Shown here: piece by piece, positions 12,449 to 25,700 of the stretch
How positions within the stretch are numbered: the first letter of the stretch is position 1
Layout of the letters: the number at the start of each line of letters is the position of its first letter
NCBI GenBank assembly: GCA_900239685.1
Contig: OENT01000258.1
Location: forward strand, 62,001-126,000
DNA length: 64,000 nt
From: Rotaria macrura
Lineage: Eukaryota; Rotifera; Eurotatoria; Philodinida; Philodinidae
Reading direction: 5' to 3'
Position numbers and translations under genes: made by a program
The notes under the pieces: model-generated
Databases searched by the model: none
What the model was told of the DNA's origin: nothing
Seen by the model: only the letters and a program-made list of their open reading frames with translations

Positions 12449-14485
12449 AACATAACGATTATCTATGTTGGCTTTTTCTTTTCATTTGTGTCTTGTTTTC
12501 GTTTTTTGAATGTGTATTCTGTGATATAGAGAAAATTTATATAATAAAAAAAAAAAAAAAAACTAAAAACTTAACAAGAATGAGATATTATATTACGTGA
12601 ATACAACATGAACAAAATCAAAAAAAAAATGATTGAACCTATGTTCAAACAAGTACAAATTTTATTCATCAATCATGTCTAACAATACAATTTATGTTGT
12701 CCTTAAACTCGGAGTTAGTCAAATAAACCAAGGATTTATTGAAATAAAATTTATGTACGAGAAACTAATTGAATTAAATTTAAATATTATTGTTAACATC
12801 AGATAAGATCTCGTGTATCTCATAGAACATAAATAATCAATAGACTATTACATAATTGCAATTAATATGTTCTTCCTATTTTCTTACTCGAAAATCATCT
12901 GTTGTTATTTGTGTACATTGTTATCGTTTGAAAAGAAAAAGAAATAGATTAGCTCATATTTAGGCAGGAATTAGATGACAAGAAGAAAGGAAGAAGAACA
13001 AGAGAAGAAAAGATAGACTCTATTTGCAATTTTGTCGTTGTCGTTTGTGTGCATACGCACATAGACACATATATTGTACGGCGCGTACACAAAATGAAAC
13101 CTTTTCTTCTCTTTTTTTTTCACATATCATAAGAAAAGTTGGTGATGCAGATGTGCTCTTTTGTCATCATCACATTTAACATCTCATTCGAACGAATACA
13201 AGAATAGTCAACAGGTAAATTCGCCATGCCGTTTCAATAGTGAACACTTTAAAGTCACAGTTTATTTTTCATAAGTTAGAATTTAATTCTGGTTGAATTT
13301 CTGTATCAGATTTCTTACCATGGCTCGAGAGTGTCTCAATGTCACAGTAATCATTCAATAGTCTAGAGCACAAAAAACAATATGGCATATAATGTTTCTT
13401 CATGTTTATGACTGAAACGTATTGAAGAAAGTAATTTATTCACATTTGACAGTTTGTGAAAAGGTAAACCAAAAACAAACAAATAATACATTTATTAAAA
13501 ATTATAATTATCTATTGACAACGAGAAAAACACATCAATATTTTTACCTTTCATTTTTCTCTAGCGTTTATAAATGTATGAAAGCAGGATAATCAAGTAC
13601 TTGTATATGATAAATTACATTATATACTTTGTTTTTTTTTTATCTTTTTCTTTCTCTCATTACTCCTCCTTTTCTTTGATTCATAACTTTTATGTTTGCA
13701 TATTGTTCATACTCACATAGAATATTCTATTGAATATCATTAGTTCCCAACCCACAGTCACTCGTATACAGTAATACGCTATTCTGTTTCAAATTTGTGA
13801 CGGCCATCGATGTTTTATTTTATTTCAATTTGATTTTACTCTTATTCAAATCAACAAGTACGCAGCGTCCAAAAAAAAACACATACTGCGGTATTTTTTT
13901 TTCTTCTTCTTCTCCTTCACCATCAACCATGCTTCTTACACACACGTATATTTATTGAACTTGCAATTCTTTTTCTTATGTGAAAAGAAAGACATTCGTC
14001 GAAAGTCAAAAACAAACATTATAAATTATAGAAATGATATCCCAACGCAGCTAGTAGTGATGATGTGCATAAAAACGGAAACATTGAATTGACATACTAT
14101 ATCGCTTATTTGATCGTTCACGTTCTATTAAAAATCAGTTTCATAATAGCCGTATGTAAACGACGAAAAGACGATAATCAGTAAAACACACATACAAGGT
14201 TATTTCTTTTTTCAATTATTTGTTTTTGCACATTTATTTTGACGAGTCTCAAGACATTTGGTAACGTCAGTTATTGTACATGCGTTATTCTACAAGTTAT
14301 TCGTACTAATAGTTTTGTTGTGTATCTATTTTCTTTTTTTTGATAATGTGTAAATGAGTACGTCAATAAGTTAGATGTTTTTTGGTATGTGCTGTCGTCA
14401 TCGTCAACGTTTAATAGTAGTGGAGAAAACGCGAAAACCGATCGACAGGCAGTTAGGCACATACACATACACAGTAAAAGAGAAC

Positions 14486-14523
<38 letters not shown>

Positions 14524-14776
14524 GAAAGAAAAAAAAACGCAAGACTATTCTCTAACATTTGAGGAGAGAACGAATGCTACGTGCACGTTTAGGATCCAGC
14601 AACAGGTGATTATGATGATCTTGAAGGACGTTAATATTATTACCTTCTCAGTATCATCATTGCTGTCAAAATAACGTATACATTTATGTTTAATTTGTCA
14701 CACTCTATATACAACAACAACTATTTACCTTTATAGTAGTTATTAAGAATTATTATTTATTCAAAGAGAGTATATC
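12449..14776. other. YTHDC1 3' region and FAM78 upstream region, no gene
   Basis: An AATAAA at 12543-12548, about 95 bp after the YTHDC1 stop and followed by a run of A, is a plausible polyadenylation signal. The rest is AT-rich with many T and A runs and a (GA)n microsatellite at about 14490-14520. No exon-like open stretch with splice borders was found. Confidence 0.5.
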
Positions 14777-16384
14777 ATGCACTATTTCACATATACATAT
14801 TCTACTACCGACCATCGTATTGGTGATATTCCTTATTATTCTCAGGTAGAAAAACAAAGTCTTAAAGTTCAAATTATAGTAAAATTAATTCACGTATTTT
14901 CGTAAATCAGATAACACAAAATAACATAAATTCATGGTCATTCTTGTTTTTTTCCTTTCTTGTTAAACGAGTAAACGTTTTTAAATTGACAGATTTCTGT
15001 TTTTGTTTTAATATGCTAAATATAGGCTTTTCCCAATGTTCAACCACTTCAAACTGTTTCGACAACAGTTGACAACAGTATGAATGTAATGGGTCGATTA
15101 ATTGATAAGACCAAACGTACTGCAGTCACACGAACTATTACAAATGAAAAACCTCAACAACCTATTCTACCTATCCGTATACTTGAACTCGAAGCTAAAA
15201 TAGAAAATCGTCCGACCATAATTGATGAGAAAAGTCCAGCCGTTCTAAAATATCGAACACCACATTTTCGGTATATGTAGTACAAAAAAAATAAAAGACA
15301 AATATATAAGGTCAACTTTATTTATGTTTCTAAATCTTTAGATCAACTGCTACTATTCAATTTCCTCCGATAGAAGAAGGTGAACATTGGAAGATCGGTT
15401 GGATACAATCATGTACACGTATGGATTTTTTAAATTCATACGGTGATTGTGGCTATTCAAGTTGGGAATTTCCTCAATTAGTATCGGGTCAAAATTCCAT
15501 GATATCCGACTCCGATGGACGTAATTATCCATTTTATGGTTCGAAATCTGAAGTAAGCGAACTTCATGGACCATGCGTTGATTATCAAATAATAAAAGTA
15601 CTTATGAATGATAATTTTTATCCACACATAACATGGGATATTCCAACAAGTACTGAACGTTTATCACGTTTAACCAATGTAAAACGTCATCAAAAGTTTT
15701 ATACATGGCTTGTTGCAATGAATGTTAAAACAGGTTCAATAATTGTACTTAAAACCATAAATTGGCAGATGAAACTTGAAATACATGTTGATCCAAATAA
15801 ACCGCAAGGCTCACGTGCAACACTTATATCTGAATCAACGCCTGTTCAACCAGAAATTCTTAAACAAAATATTCGTATACCACCCTGTGTACTTTATCCT
15901 CCAAATGTAGAATTTTTCCTTTTATTGAATTTCTATATAATATTCATAATTTATAAAGTTTTTACTTTTTCTTTTCTAGGCCAATAGTGCACAAATACTC
16001 GTTTGGCATCCAGGTTGTCGCGTTGGTGAAATTAGTAAACGACCTGAAATAGTCGTACCACCGCGCTGTCTGTTTGTCTTACATCAAAATCCATACTATA
16101 ATCATTATATTCGACATAAAACGCATACATCTATTCAAAATAAACTTAATGGCGGAAGTTCATCATCATCATCATCATCATCATCTTCTTCTTCATCGTC
16201 GTCGTCGTCGTCTGAAAATAAAAATAATCATACACAAATAACAACAAAGCCTTATTGTCGTGTTATATATCCTCAAGTTGCGCCTTCAAAGATATCTTCG
16301 ATACCGGGAAATCGTTGTTGTAATGAAATGAAACATATTCTTGATGATCATTCTAGACTTGCTCAAGGTGTTATCGTTCGATAG
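14777..16384 (+). CDS. FAM78 family protein with serine-rich C-terminal extension
   Basis: FAM78A/B are conserved animal proteins whose molecular role I cannot state. Four exons: 14777-14845, 15026-15270, 15342-15906 and 15980-16384, total 1284 nt, 427 residues (human FAM78A about 283). Family signatures include IDEKSPAVLKYRTPHFR, WKIGWIQSCTRMDFLNSYGD, SSWEFPQL, ISDSDGRNYPFYG, MNDNFYPHITWDIP, FYTWLVAMN and the NANSAQILVWHPGCR block after the last intron. Relative to the vertebrate protein it has about 50 extra N-terminal residues and a tail of about 120 residues with a poly-serine tract at 16157-16213. Introns are 180, 71 and 73 bp. The 69-nt first exon is the weakest part of the model; a start at the ATG inside exon 2 (15080) is the alternative. 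Confidence 0.85.
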
Positions 16385-19300
16385 TTAAAAATGAGGCGTT
16401 TTCATGTCGTTTTTTTCTATTTTTCATTTTGTTCGTTTTCTCATTTCTGTGAATTGTTATCAAGTGAAAAGTACAGTGAGAGTTGAAGATTGACTGTCAT
16501 GTGAATGACAATTTTCTTCAATATGAAAATTCTATTCATAGAAAAAAAAAACCCGTGGTACGAAATGTTTTTCATTCATTCTTTTAAATAAATATATTTG
16601 TTTTTCTTTTTGTAGTTATCAAGAAAATTTGATTAACATTGAAGACTCGCGTGTATTGATAGTTTTCGGTTAGAATAACAGATGCGGAAACCGTATCGAG
16701 TAGCTAAAGAGAAAAAAAAATAGAAGCAATGAAGAAATATTTTACATTTTGTTTTTTGAATAAAATATGTATAGATCAAATTTTAATCTTGTACAAAATC
16801 GAATACTATGATTAATGATCTATCCTATTCTATTAAACATGCCGGCAAGTTCATGTATTCAAAAAAGTAATGTTTAGTTAATTTTTAAACATTGTACAGA
16901 AATATCTAATCTACAAAACAAACGACTTTGTCAATAATTTTCATGGTCGAGTAGCGTGTTAGTTTTACTTTGTCGATGTATTTGAAGTATAATTTTTCAC
17001 GTGTTTTAAAGAGTTCTTCACTATTCTTGAAGAAAAACAAACAAAAAACTTATAAGTCTATACGAAAGACGATTAATATTTCAATCATACAACTTATTTT
17101 CTAATGTGTCAAAATGCAAACGACGATATGACCTGACTACATTTTTTTGATCTCGATCAGTTGTTTAGTCTGAAAGGATACAATGTACATATTAATCAAC
17201 TAATAACTATTAGTGAAACAGATGCATAAAAATTGATTCAAACAAACTAATTAATAAGGCTTGAATAGCAATGACGGAAGTTGTTATATCATTACATGTG
17301 TTGGAATTACGAATGAATTTTTCTTATCATAATGATGTAATCTATCAATGGAAATAAATATATATATATATATCATAGTCATAAATTGATGTCTTTTGTA
17401 CAGTATGAAACTAGCATTGAGAAATGCCTAAAATGGGTTGAATCCTGTGGCTCGAGTGCTACGCCCTTGATTGACGAACAGGACATAGAAATCTTGGCAA
17501 CATTCCCTGAGACATTTAAGTAGCCCGTGATCAGATATACATCTTTATCTTCACCCCGTCTATCTGTGTTTCTGTTCGCATCTGATGTGTGACTATATGT
17601 ATTCTTTTATACTTGTAATATACTTTTATTTTACAAACTTAATATGTAAATTGGTGTGCTGTACACTCTTTGGTTTTTTATTCTTACTTGTCAATTATGC
17701 TCTGAGCTCTTGTTCACATTTCTCTTCTACTTCTCCTTCAGTATCATCAAAAAAAACAAAAAGTCATAAATTTATGTCTGTTGTTTCATTTCAATTAATG
17801 TAACTTTCTTATACAATTTTGATTACAACGAAACCATTAATTTTCTTTCTAATCCTGAATCATCCGACGTGTTATCCAAATTTCAATCGTACATCTACTT
17901 ATTCGCATATCGATCGATGTTCATATTTTTCTTCTGCATGCAATATATTTTCTTCATTGAATTACACTATGAAAGCGAATATTAAAATGTACTTATCAAG
18001 ATGTCGATTTTGCACAGTCGTGAAAATAACATATATATGACGATCAGATATCGTACGACGTATGTTATTTAGTTTCATGAAAGTAAAACGAGAAATATCG
18101 TTTATAATTAAGTTTTGTGAAATATTTTGAGTAAATCTTATACAAATATGCATGATCGAGAAAATGATCACTTTTAATAAACTACACTCAATTTGTTTAG
18201 TCAAGATCGAGACAATCTAACGAGAAAAAAAGGAAATATTAATATACGTATATATGTGCAATGAATAAATCGTCGAATGATTAGTAATTTTATCCGTACG
18301 TGAATATGTATACAGTCATAAGTTTTAATCGACTATTCGACAATAGAAAATATTTTTTGAATGAAATTATCCTACTACCTTACTTGTAACGAACTAAAAG
18401 CGCATTGCGGTGACGGACAAAAAAATCGCCTGATAAAATTTGTGTTGACAATGAATCAATACTGTAATCTGCATTTATAACATCCTGCTGACCTTCAGTC
18501 AAATTGGCTGATTATTGACGAATGTCAAAATCGATGAAAGATAGGGAATGTATTGAATTCGAAAATCGTCCGTGTAATCATGTTGGGAAATATGTTTCTC
18601 ATTTACTGTTCAACAAACATAAGGATCAAACATGACAATGAATATTGAAGGTCAATTACTTTTAAACACTACGAGAGAATAATCTACTTTTACGAATTTC
18701 AATGAAATAGAAAATTTATTAAAAAAAAATTACATTTTTTAATGACACACTAACGTCCATATGCTTAAGTCTTTTGGATATAAAAAAAATTTTAAGCAAA
18801 ATATAAAATTTCAATGATTGTATTTCGTCTTCAAGTATTTCAATATTCACATCGTGTTCTGTGAGCAGAATGAAGGGTAATTTTCTTTCGAAAAAGAAAA
18901 GAAACTACTCATCGAAAACAAATGCAAAAATAAATTGCCTTGAAAAGTGTTCTCAACGATCGAAAGTAGTACTTTCAACGATGGATTCATCAGTGAACGA
19001 TTAATTATAAAAAGTAAAATTTCATTCAATGACAAATCCTTTTGTTTTTAGAAAAACTCAGATAGTCTAATTAGTTTTCAGTAGACATATATACTGCATC
19101 ACATGTAATAGCAATCTTCAAACTAGAGATAAATAATTTATTGAACCAAGTAGGTGAGGTACTCATCCGATAAAGTCTTTCTATAATGGACTACTCTTGA
19201 ATATTAAAAGAAAAATGTTTCAATGAAAATTTGACATCCATGTATTTGATTATCATAACCTCTTGAACGATGTCCGTAGAAGAGTGTGTTCGTTCTCTTG

Positions 19301-20390
19301 AACGAATATGCCATAGAGTTCTTTTTAAACTCTTGAGAAATTCTCATGTGATTCATACATCGAGAATCAAATTTACGATGAATGGGAAAGTATTGTTCTT
19401 TGAGAACAATTTATGTATTACCACTATGATATTCACTGATAGTGTTCAGTCGAGTTAAGGTGTTTTTATTTCACTTTGAATTTCATACATTGGTCACTGT
19501 AGAACATTGTTTGTCTTATATATTCTCAATGATATATTGCATATGCTTGTAGTTTTATTCATTCATTGCGAAAAGTACTTCAACATGCCTATTTTTTCAC
19601 TTCATCCAAACATAATGTACATGTATTATCAATAAAAAGCTTCTCTTATTTTTCAGTATACGCACAGTAGATTCTATTCCTTCAACAATCAAAATAGGGA
19701 ATTAGGAAAATATTTCTTTCTTCGTTACTATTGTCGAATTTATTTAATAACAATCATCATTATGTGGAATACCACATCCTCATTCAGATATATATATATA
19801 TATATATACGTATAAAGCTTATGGCTGTTAATTATTCGACATAGAACAGAGGACATATCGTAATATTCACATAGGCTATTGCTCTTGTCTCTATTGATAT
19901 GCATAACATAACCAACAACTTAAGCAAAATAAGAATCAGAATATCAGTTATCATGCATTATATGTGTATTGGTTTGAGATATAGTAAAACTTTAATCGAG
20001 TACTATGCTAGATATTAATGTAGATATTTTGCCAGAAATGATACATGATGATAGTTATTATAGGAAATGTTTTAATGAAAGACTAAAATTGAAAAGCCGA
20101 CCATATATCGTTAATCAGCACAAAAGCCAAAATCATACAATACAATCATGTTGAGTGATATCAGTCTTGATAAGAAGAATCTATAATGTTCGTCATATGA
20201 GTGATTTGCATAATTAGGACATCAATGTATTCTATGCAATCATTATGATAGTTATTGTTTATGTCTTTTTCTTTCCATATTCTATACAATTTTATTGCTG
20301 ACATACAGTAATTGGAGATAAAAAATTCCAGAGTCAAAATATACCTCGATTAGATAAACCCTCTCTATTACAGCTCTATGTACTTACATG
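16385..20390. other. Gene-poor stretch
   Basis: An AATAAA at about 16587 may end the FAM78 transcript. Short (TA)n microsatellites lie near 17358-17376 and 19788-19808. The open frames here are short, have no splice context and no recognisable domain. I see no supported gene in these 4 kb. Confidence 0.5.
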
Positions 20391-20824
20391 ACATTTTAAT
20401 GGCATACCCTTGATTAGTCCTCCATCAACTCGTCCCTTGATATTTTTTTTCTGGATTCTTCCCCACTCTAAATTGGTCCCAAACAATATTAATTGCCGCT
20501 TGATATCTTCGAACGTGAATTTTTAATGTAATTTTATCAAGTATGAAAACTCTAGGCAATACGATTTCTTGAGCATATATATTGAGGATTTGTAGTTGTT
20601 TCGTCTCGTGCTCTTTTTTTCATATTTGCAAGAACTTGATCCATAATAAGTTTATATCTGCCAGATAAACAAGACAAAATATGTTCATTTGGTTCACGAG
20701 CAATCACAGTATTATCTCGAGACAAAGAAAATGCATGCGTGCTATTTCTTGAACGACACCGCCATTTTAATACTGTTTTCCGTTCACGTTTGAGTATATA
20801 TTGAAAGCCGTTAGAATTCGACAC
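20391..20824 (-). pseudogene. FLYWCH zinc-finger relic, probably MULE-related
   Basis: The minus-strand frame at 20824-20552 (90 codons) has the pattern of a FLYWCH domain: FQYILKRERKTVLKWRC, a spaced basic segment, then EPNEHILSC and a helical tail with MKKRARDETTTNPQ. FLYWCH domains usually use a C2H2 set; here the second cysteine after WRC is not at its expected place (RSRNSTHAF), so zinc binding is doubtful. Such domains are commonly fused to Mutator-like (MULE) transposases, and the MKKRARDETT tail resembles the linker seen there. A second open segment on the same strand, about 20525-20391 (TFEDIKRQLILFGTNLEWG, then KGRVDGGLIKGMPLKCH), ends at a possible GTAAGT donor. I do not recognise it; it may be a second exon of the same unit. 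No transposase core is present. Confidence 0.5.
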
Positions 20825-22798
20825 CTTACCTGTCCGTTCTGTTGAAGTAAAACAAAACGTATTTCAATATCTTTACAAGTAACAAATGTAGATAATAAAA
20901 ATATATCAATCCGTCACCTGTAGATACTTATTCATTACCGATATCTTTTTCTATAGGATACTGGGTTATGCCAAAAGAAATGAATTCAATCGTCATTGTC
21001 ACTAGTGGTGCATTGAGATCGTGTGAAGAATGAACATTTCGATATTAAATAGAGTAGGGACGAATTACGACTAACCCATTTTAATCCCTCAAGAGATTGT
21101 CTATGTTGAACTTTTGTTTTCTTCATCGGTATCACTAGTTATTATTCGCAAATTCTTTTTGAAAGCAATTTTTCATTAACAAAAAAGACTTTCTTTATAA
21201 ATTCTATTCAAATTTAGTTCTCGATGAATAGTACAAGAAAATTTTTATGTCTATCCGAATGAAGATTTTCACGTTATCCTAAGGGATTTTACGACAAGAC
21301 AAAAAGCTAGATTGTAGATGGAACAGTGAATTATATGAATAATGACTTCGTGCAATAATACTGTTTCAATAGATTTGAGTTATTACTATCAATTGTACAT
21401 AAAATAGAAAGAGAGAAAAAAGAGATCCATCAGAAAACAGCTCTCCGTTAGAAATAACATCGAGCGTTGCCATTGATTGAGGCATTTGTTCGAATATTTT
21501 CGCTGCAATGAACAAAAGGTCAAAGATAACATGTTCTTCTACTATAGATTGACACTATCTTTCACATTCACTGAACAATATACAGAAGTCAATAAGATCA
21601 AGAATGTTGATGTGCTGACTAGAAACACTATATATTGAAGCAGCTATCATGTTAACTATGTAGTGACATCTGCTGATTGGTACAGATTGGCCGAAGTGTA
21701 ACTCCATTGGTAAAATCAATCGTTAGTATTCATTTATTATTCATATATATATATATATATTCACTCCGGTCTTTTTTCTTCTTTCTATGACATGCCTATC
21801 CTCTAGTCAAGATATTACTGACTGCTATTTTCTCATCGAGTTCTCTTCTCCCTTTTTACGAGACACAGTACACCTATACAGAGAATCTGGAAAAAAAAAG
21901 AACTCTTCAGTTTATTTCTTTTATACTAAATTCAATTTAATATCAATTGTAAGTAAATATTCATTTATAAAATTGACTAAAAAGAAAAGTATTCGTAAAC
22001 TCTATTGATTGAAACATTTTTATCTTTGAATCGATGCATATCTCTCATAATATTAAGATAAAATATACATATCAATGCTTTGTCATCATCTATTCTTTCC
22101 GAACTCATCATGATGATAGAGAGAACACTTCCAGCTATCATGATCAATAGATTGTCTATGTATTACATCATTATTATTGATGAAATGAAGACGACAGACA
22201 TGTTCATGTTCATATTAATTATCCCATTTTTTTCTCTCTCAACTCTGTATATGTTTGTTTCCTCTTTGTGATATGAGCAGTAAAAATAATAGAACGAACA
22301 TATTGCACACATTTTTTATGTCGATATAAGACTAAGTATGAGACAATAATAGTTTTTTTTACGTTGAGAAACATGTATTTGTACAATAATTGAGATAGAT
22401 GAAGAAAAGAGCTACTCGAACAATAACAATATTATTATATTGAGAAAGTCGACTCATTATTCTAATAGAGGTATTATAAAGACAAACAAAAAGTGAACTT
22501 TGATCTTTGTTTTCATTTGAGTATTATTACTATTATTATTATTATTTTTTTTTTCTTCTATTCATCAATCTTCTATGTGCTACTCAGCTCTTGTCTATTG
22601 AATTCAACACATGCATACTGAATGTGCTAGTCTCCTATTAAAAAGACAAACACTTCACGTGAAAAAATGCTATAAGTTTCATTGTTCTTATCCTTCTTCT
22701 TTTTTTTTAGTATAAATAATAAACGCAACTGTCTCATATATCAATCGTATTATCTCGTGGAATTCAAAGAAGCGCGCTATGTCTATCGATATTATTCG
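20825..22798. other. No gene seen
   Basis: AT-rich sequence with an (AT)n run at about 21744-21762. Open frames are low-complexity and lack splice context. The end of this stretch is the upstream region of the kinase gene. Confidence 0.45.
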
Positions 22799-25700
22799 AT
22801 GGGTAATAAAAATACGTCACCACATTTAACTAAAACTTTATCTTTAAATGAACATGATAAGAATCGTTTCATTCAACATCATTATGTAGGGAATAACGAT
22901 GATATCGATAGTAGTCTAGATAATTCATCGAATCCAAGTTATAATGGTAAAAAATATGGTCCATCACCTCGTTTTCGTCGACGCCATACAAAACAAGCAC
23001 ATTTCGATAAAAAAGGAAAAAAAATTCAAGTAAGTATGCGCTAAGAACATAATCTTCTATAGTTACATAATTCGAATGATAGACAATAAATAGACATCGT
23101 TCGACTATTGATTTGAATATGTACAAACATCAGTAATTAGTTTAATATAATTCAATTTATATTTTCCATCGGCATCATTATTCATTGAGATAAACTCAAA
23201 TTAATTTATTGATTCAATATATGATGTAGAAGATGTTAGGAGAAAAAAAAACACATGAAAACAATTTTCATGTGCAATCAATTTAAATTTCAATGTACGA
23301 GAACATTCGTGCATGTCATAGAAACAGGAAATCATCGATCTGATCGCCTATCGAGACATTTAGTACATAGAATTTTTCTTTCAGTAATAAATGTATTTGA
23401 TTCATTCGTTGAATATTCAAGCAACATATTCTCAGTTTACAGGAAACGGGAAAAATACGGGATGTTAACCATACAAAAGAAAAAGAAAATTCAAATAACT
23501 TCCTGATACGAGTACTAGTAAATGAATGATGAGTGTGAACAAGCTTTTCCTCATTTCCGGGTCAAAATCAAATGTTGATCCTGATCTAAACTAAAGGGAA
23601 TAGTGAACTCCGATCGGGAATTGATCTATTCTTAGAAATCTAATATACTTTTCAAACCTCATTCGTATATTCCAAGTATATTGCATGATCTCTAATATAA
23701 GTGTTGTTGAAGGTTGATTACTTTTTTCTTCTTCTTCATTCTAATTCATTGATTATATTCGACAATTATGTTGTTTTTAGAGAAAGAAAATAATAATAAT
23801 AATAATAAGTTTGCTTTTGTTATTGTAACAATCATTAATAGAAGCAATTATTCAACGACAACTTGTCGGATTAATGCTTATAAATCGTCTATTCAAGTTT
23901 ATTTCATTTTGTCCTTCTTGAAAAACGTATAATTGACACATCAGATGACTACACGAGTAATTTACGTTTCTATCATTGACGACATTAAACGATACGGACA
24001 CTATTTTACAGCTAACAGCATCTAGATGAATTCCGATAGAAATGTCAAATACATAATGAATAATTAGAACTATTACAGTAATTATTTGTATGATAATTTT
24101 AGAAATCGAGCATAACTACTTCATATATTCAGAATAGTCTAGAAGAAAATGTTGAATGTGCAATTCTTTCGTTTTCCAATGTGACCGTTGTTCGCGAGGT
24201 TGTTTTCAAATGCAAAATAGATCGAGGTCTGTTGAAAGATGTCAATTATACTAATTACTAGGATAGATTCGACAATGTATGAAGTTAAATAGTGTTTGTC
24301 AAAAATTGTTTTTTTTTCTTCTTTTTTAAATACTACCAGCTGTTCTCCTATGTGTCTGATAAATGTGTTTATCATAACATCATTTTTTTTTCTAGTTCTA
24401 CGCATGAATGACAGAACATATGTTACTCATATTACAGACGTTGTCATTATTCATAGGACCGGAAATAAGTACTCTCTTTTAAGATAAAAGCGTTGTTCAT
24501 TCTCCAGAAAATTTACTTCAATAAACTATAGACTATACACTCGAATCACTAATAATGCTAATGCAATTGTAATAGAGATATTTAACATTAGTTTATTTTA
24601 GTTTATAATATGTAAAACAATTGGTAATCGAAAAAATAACTAGAGAAACTACAGTAAAAGCTATTGATATGTCTAAATCTAGTAACTGATAAAAGAGAAT
24701 AGTTTCACAATCATCACATATTTTAGATAAATCTTACATATGATATTAAACAAAAGTGTAAAGAAACTAAAATGGCATTTTAAACTTTCATGCTAATCTT
24801 AAGATATTTTAACGCATAGGAAAAGAAAGTTTCAAAGAAGCACGTATACAAGTGCTGTTCCCTTGCATTCATTAAACCATTATGTAGAATTAATATGCAA
24901 ACAAAATACTAATTCTATCATGTCAAAGTATGTACAGAATAAGGACTAATAACAAGCAGCTGTATATCCATCCATATGTTCTTAATACAAACAATGACAA
25001 ATAGAATTATCATGAAATGGATGTGAAGGTCTTATTTATTTACATTAAGAGTATGTCTATTCTCTCTGTATTGAAACCATATAATTACATTACATTTGTA
25101 CGTGGAAATAGGATGACATGAAAAATTCTAGACTTTTAACTTACGGTTCATTACACTTTGTATTCAAGGGCTATTTCTCAATGTCATTTGACAAGACAAC
25201 AATCAGTAGACTATTCATATTTATCTGATTGTATTTTTGTGTGAAATAAATGTCCTGTCTAAATTTGAAAAGCGATTTCCTTCGATATGCAATGCAACTG
25301 TCGTAAACCTTCTATAGAGTGATAGGAACTATACACGAGTATTAATTATTGATTGAAGTGATATATTAATGTCTCGTGACTAGAAAAAATGACAAAAGAG
25401 TACTTCTTTTACAATGTGATTCATAAGATCCAATGAATTCCATTTCGATACATTGAATGATGAAGTGAAAGTTGTTTTGTAAAAATGGCATTATGCCATT
25501 TTCTTATTCAATATTGAGTATGTTAACATAGAACTGTCCATTTCGTTCGAAGCGAAACTTACAAAATAGAGAATTCTTCATTTTGAATTTTCGTCAAATA
25601 GAAAAAAGAAAAACCAATTCTTTTACACGACAAGAACACCACGTAGAGTTCTAATTCTACTGATTTATGTAGCTCTAAAGGAGTTATGTGTACTCTGCAA

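Noticed and set aside
17400-17530. Possible tRNA-like segment (GGTTGAATCC)
   Set aside because: No acceptor stem, anticodon arm or second box in the right spacing.
22682-22798. Upstream extension of the kinase first exon
   Set aside because: The frame is open but has no ATG before 22799; the first-listed start is TTG. MG at 22799 also fits a myristoylation signal.
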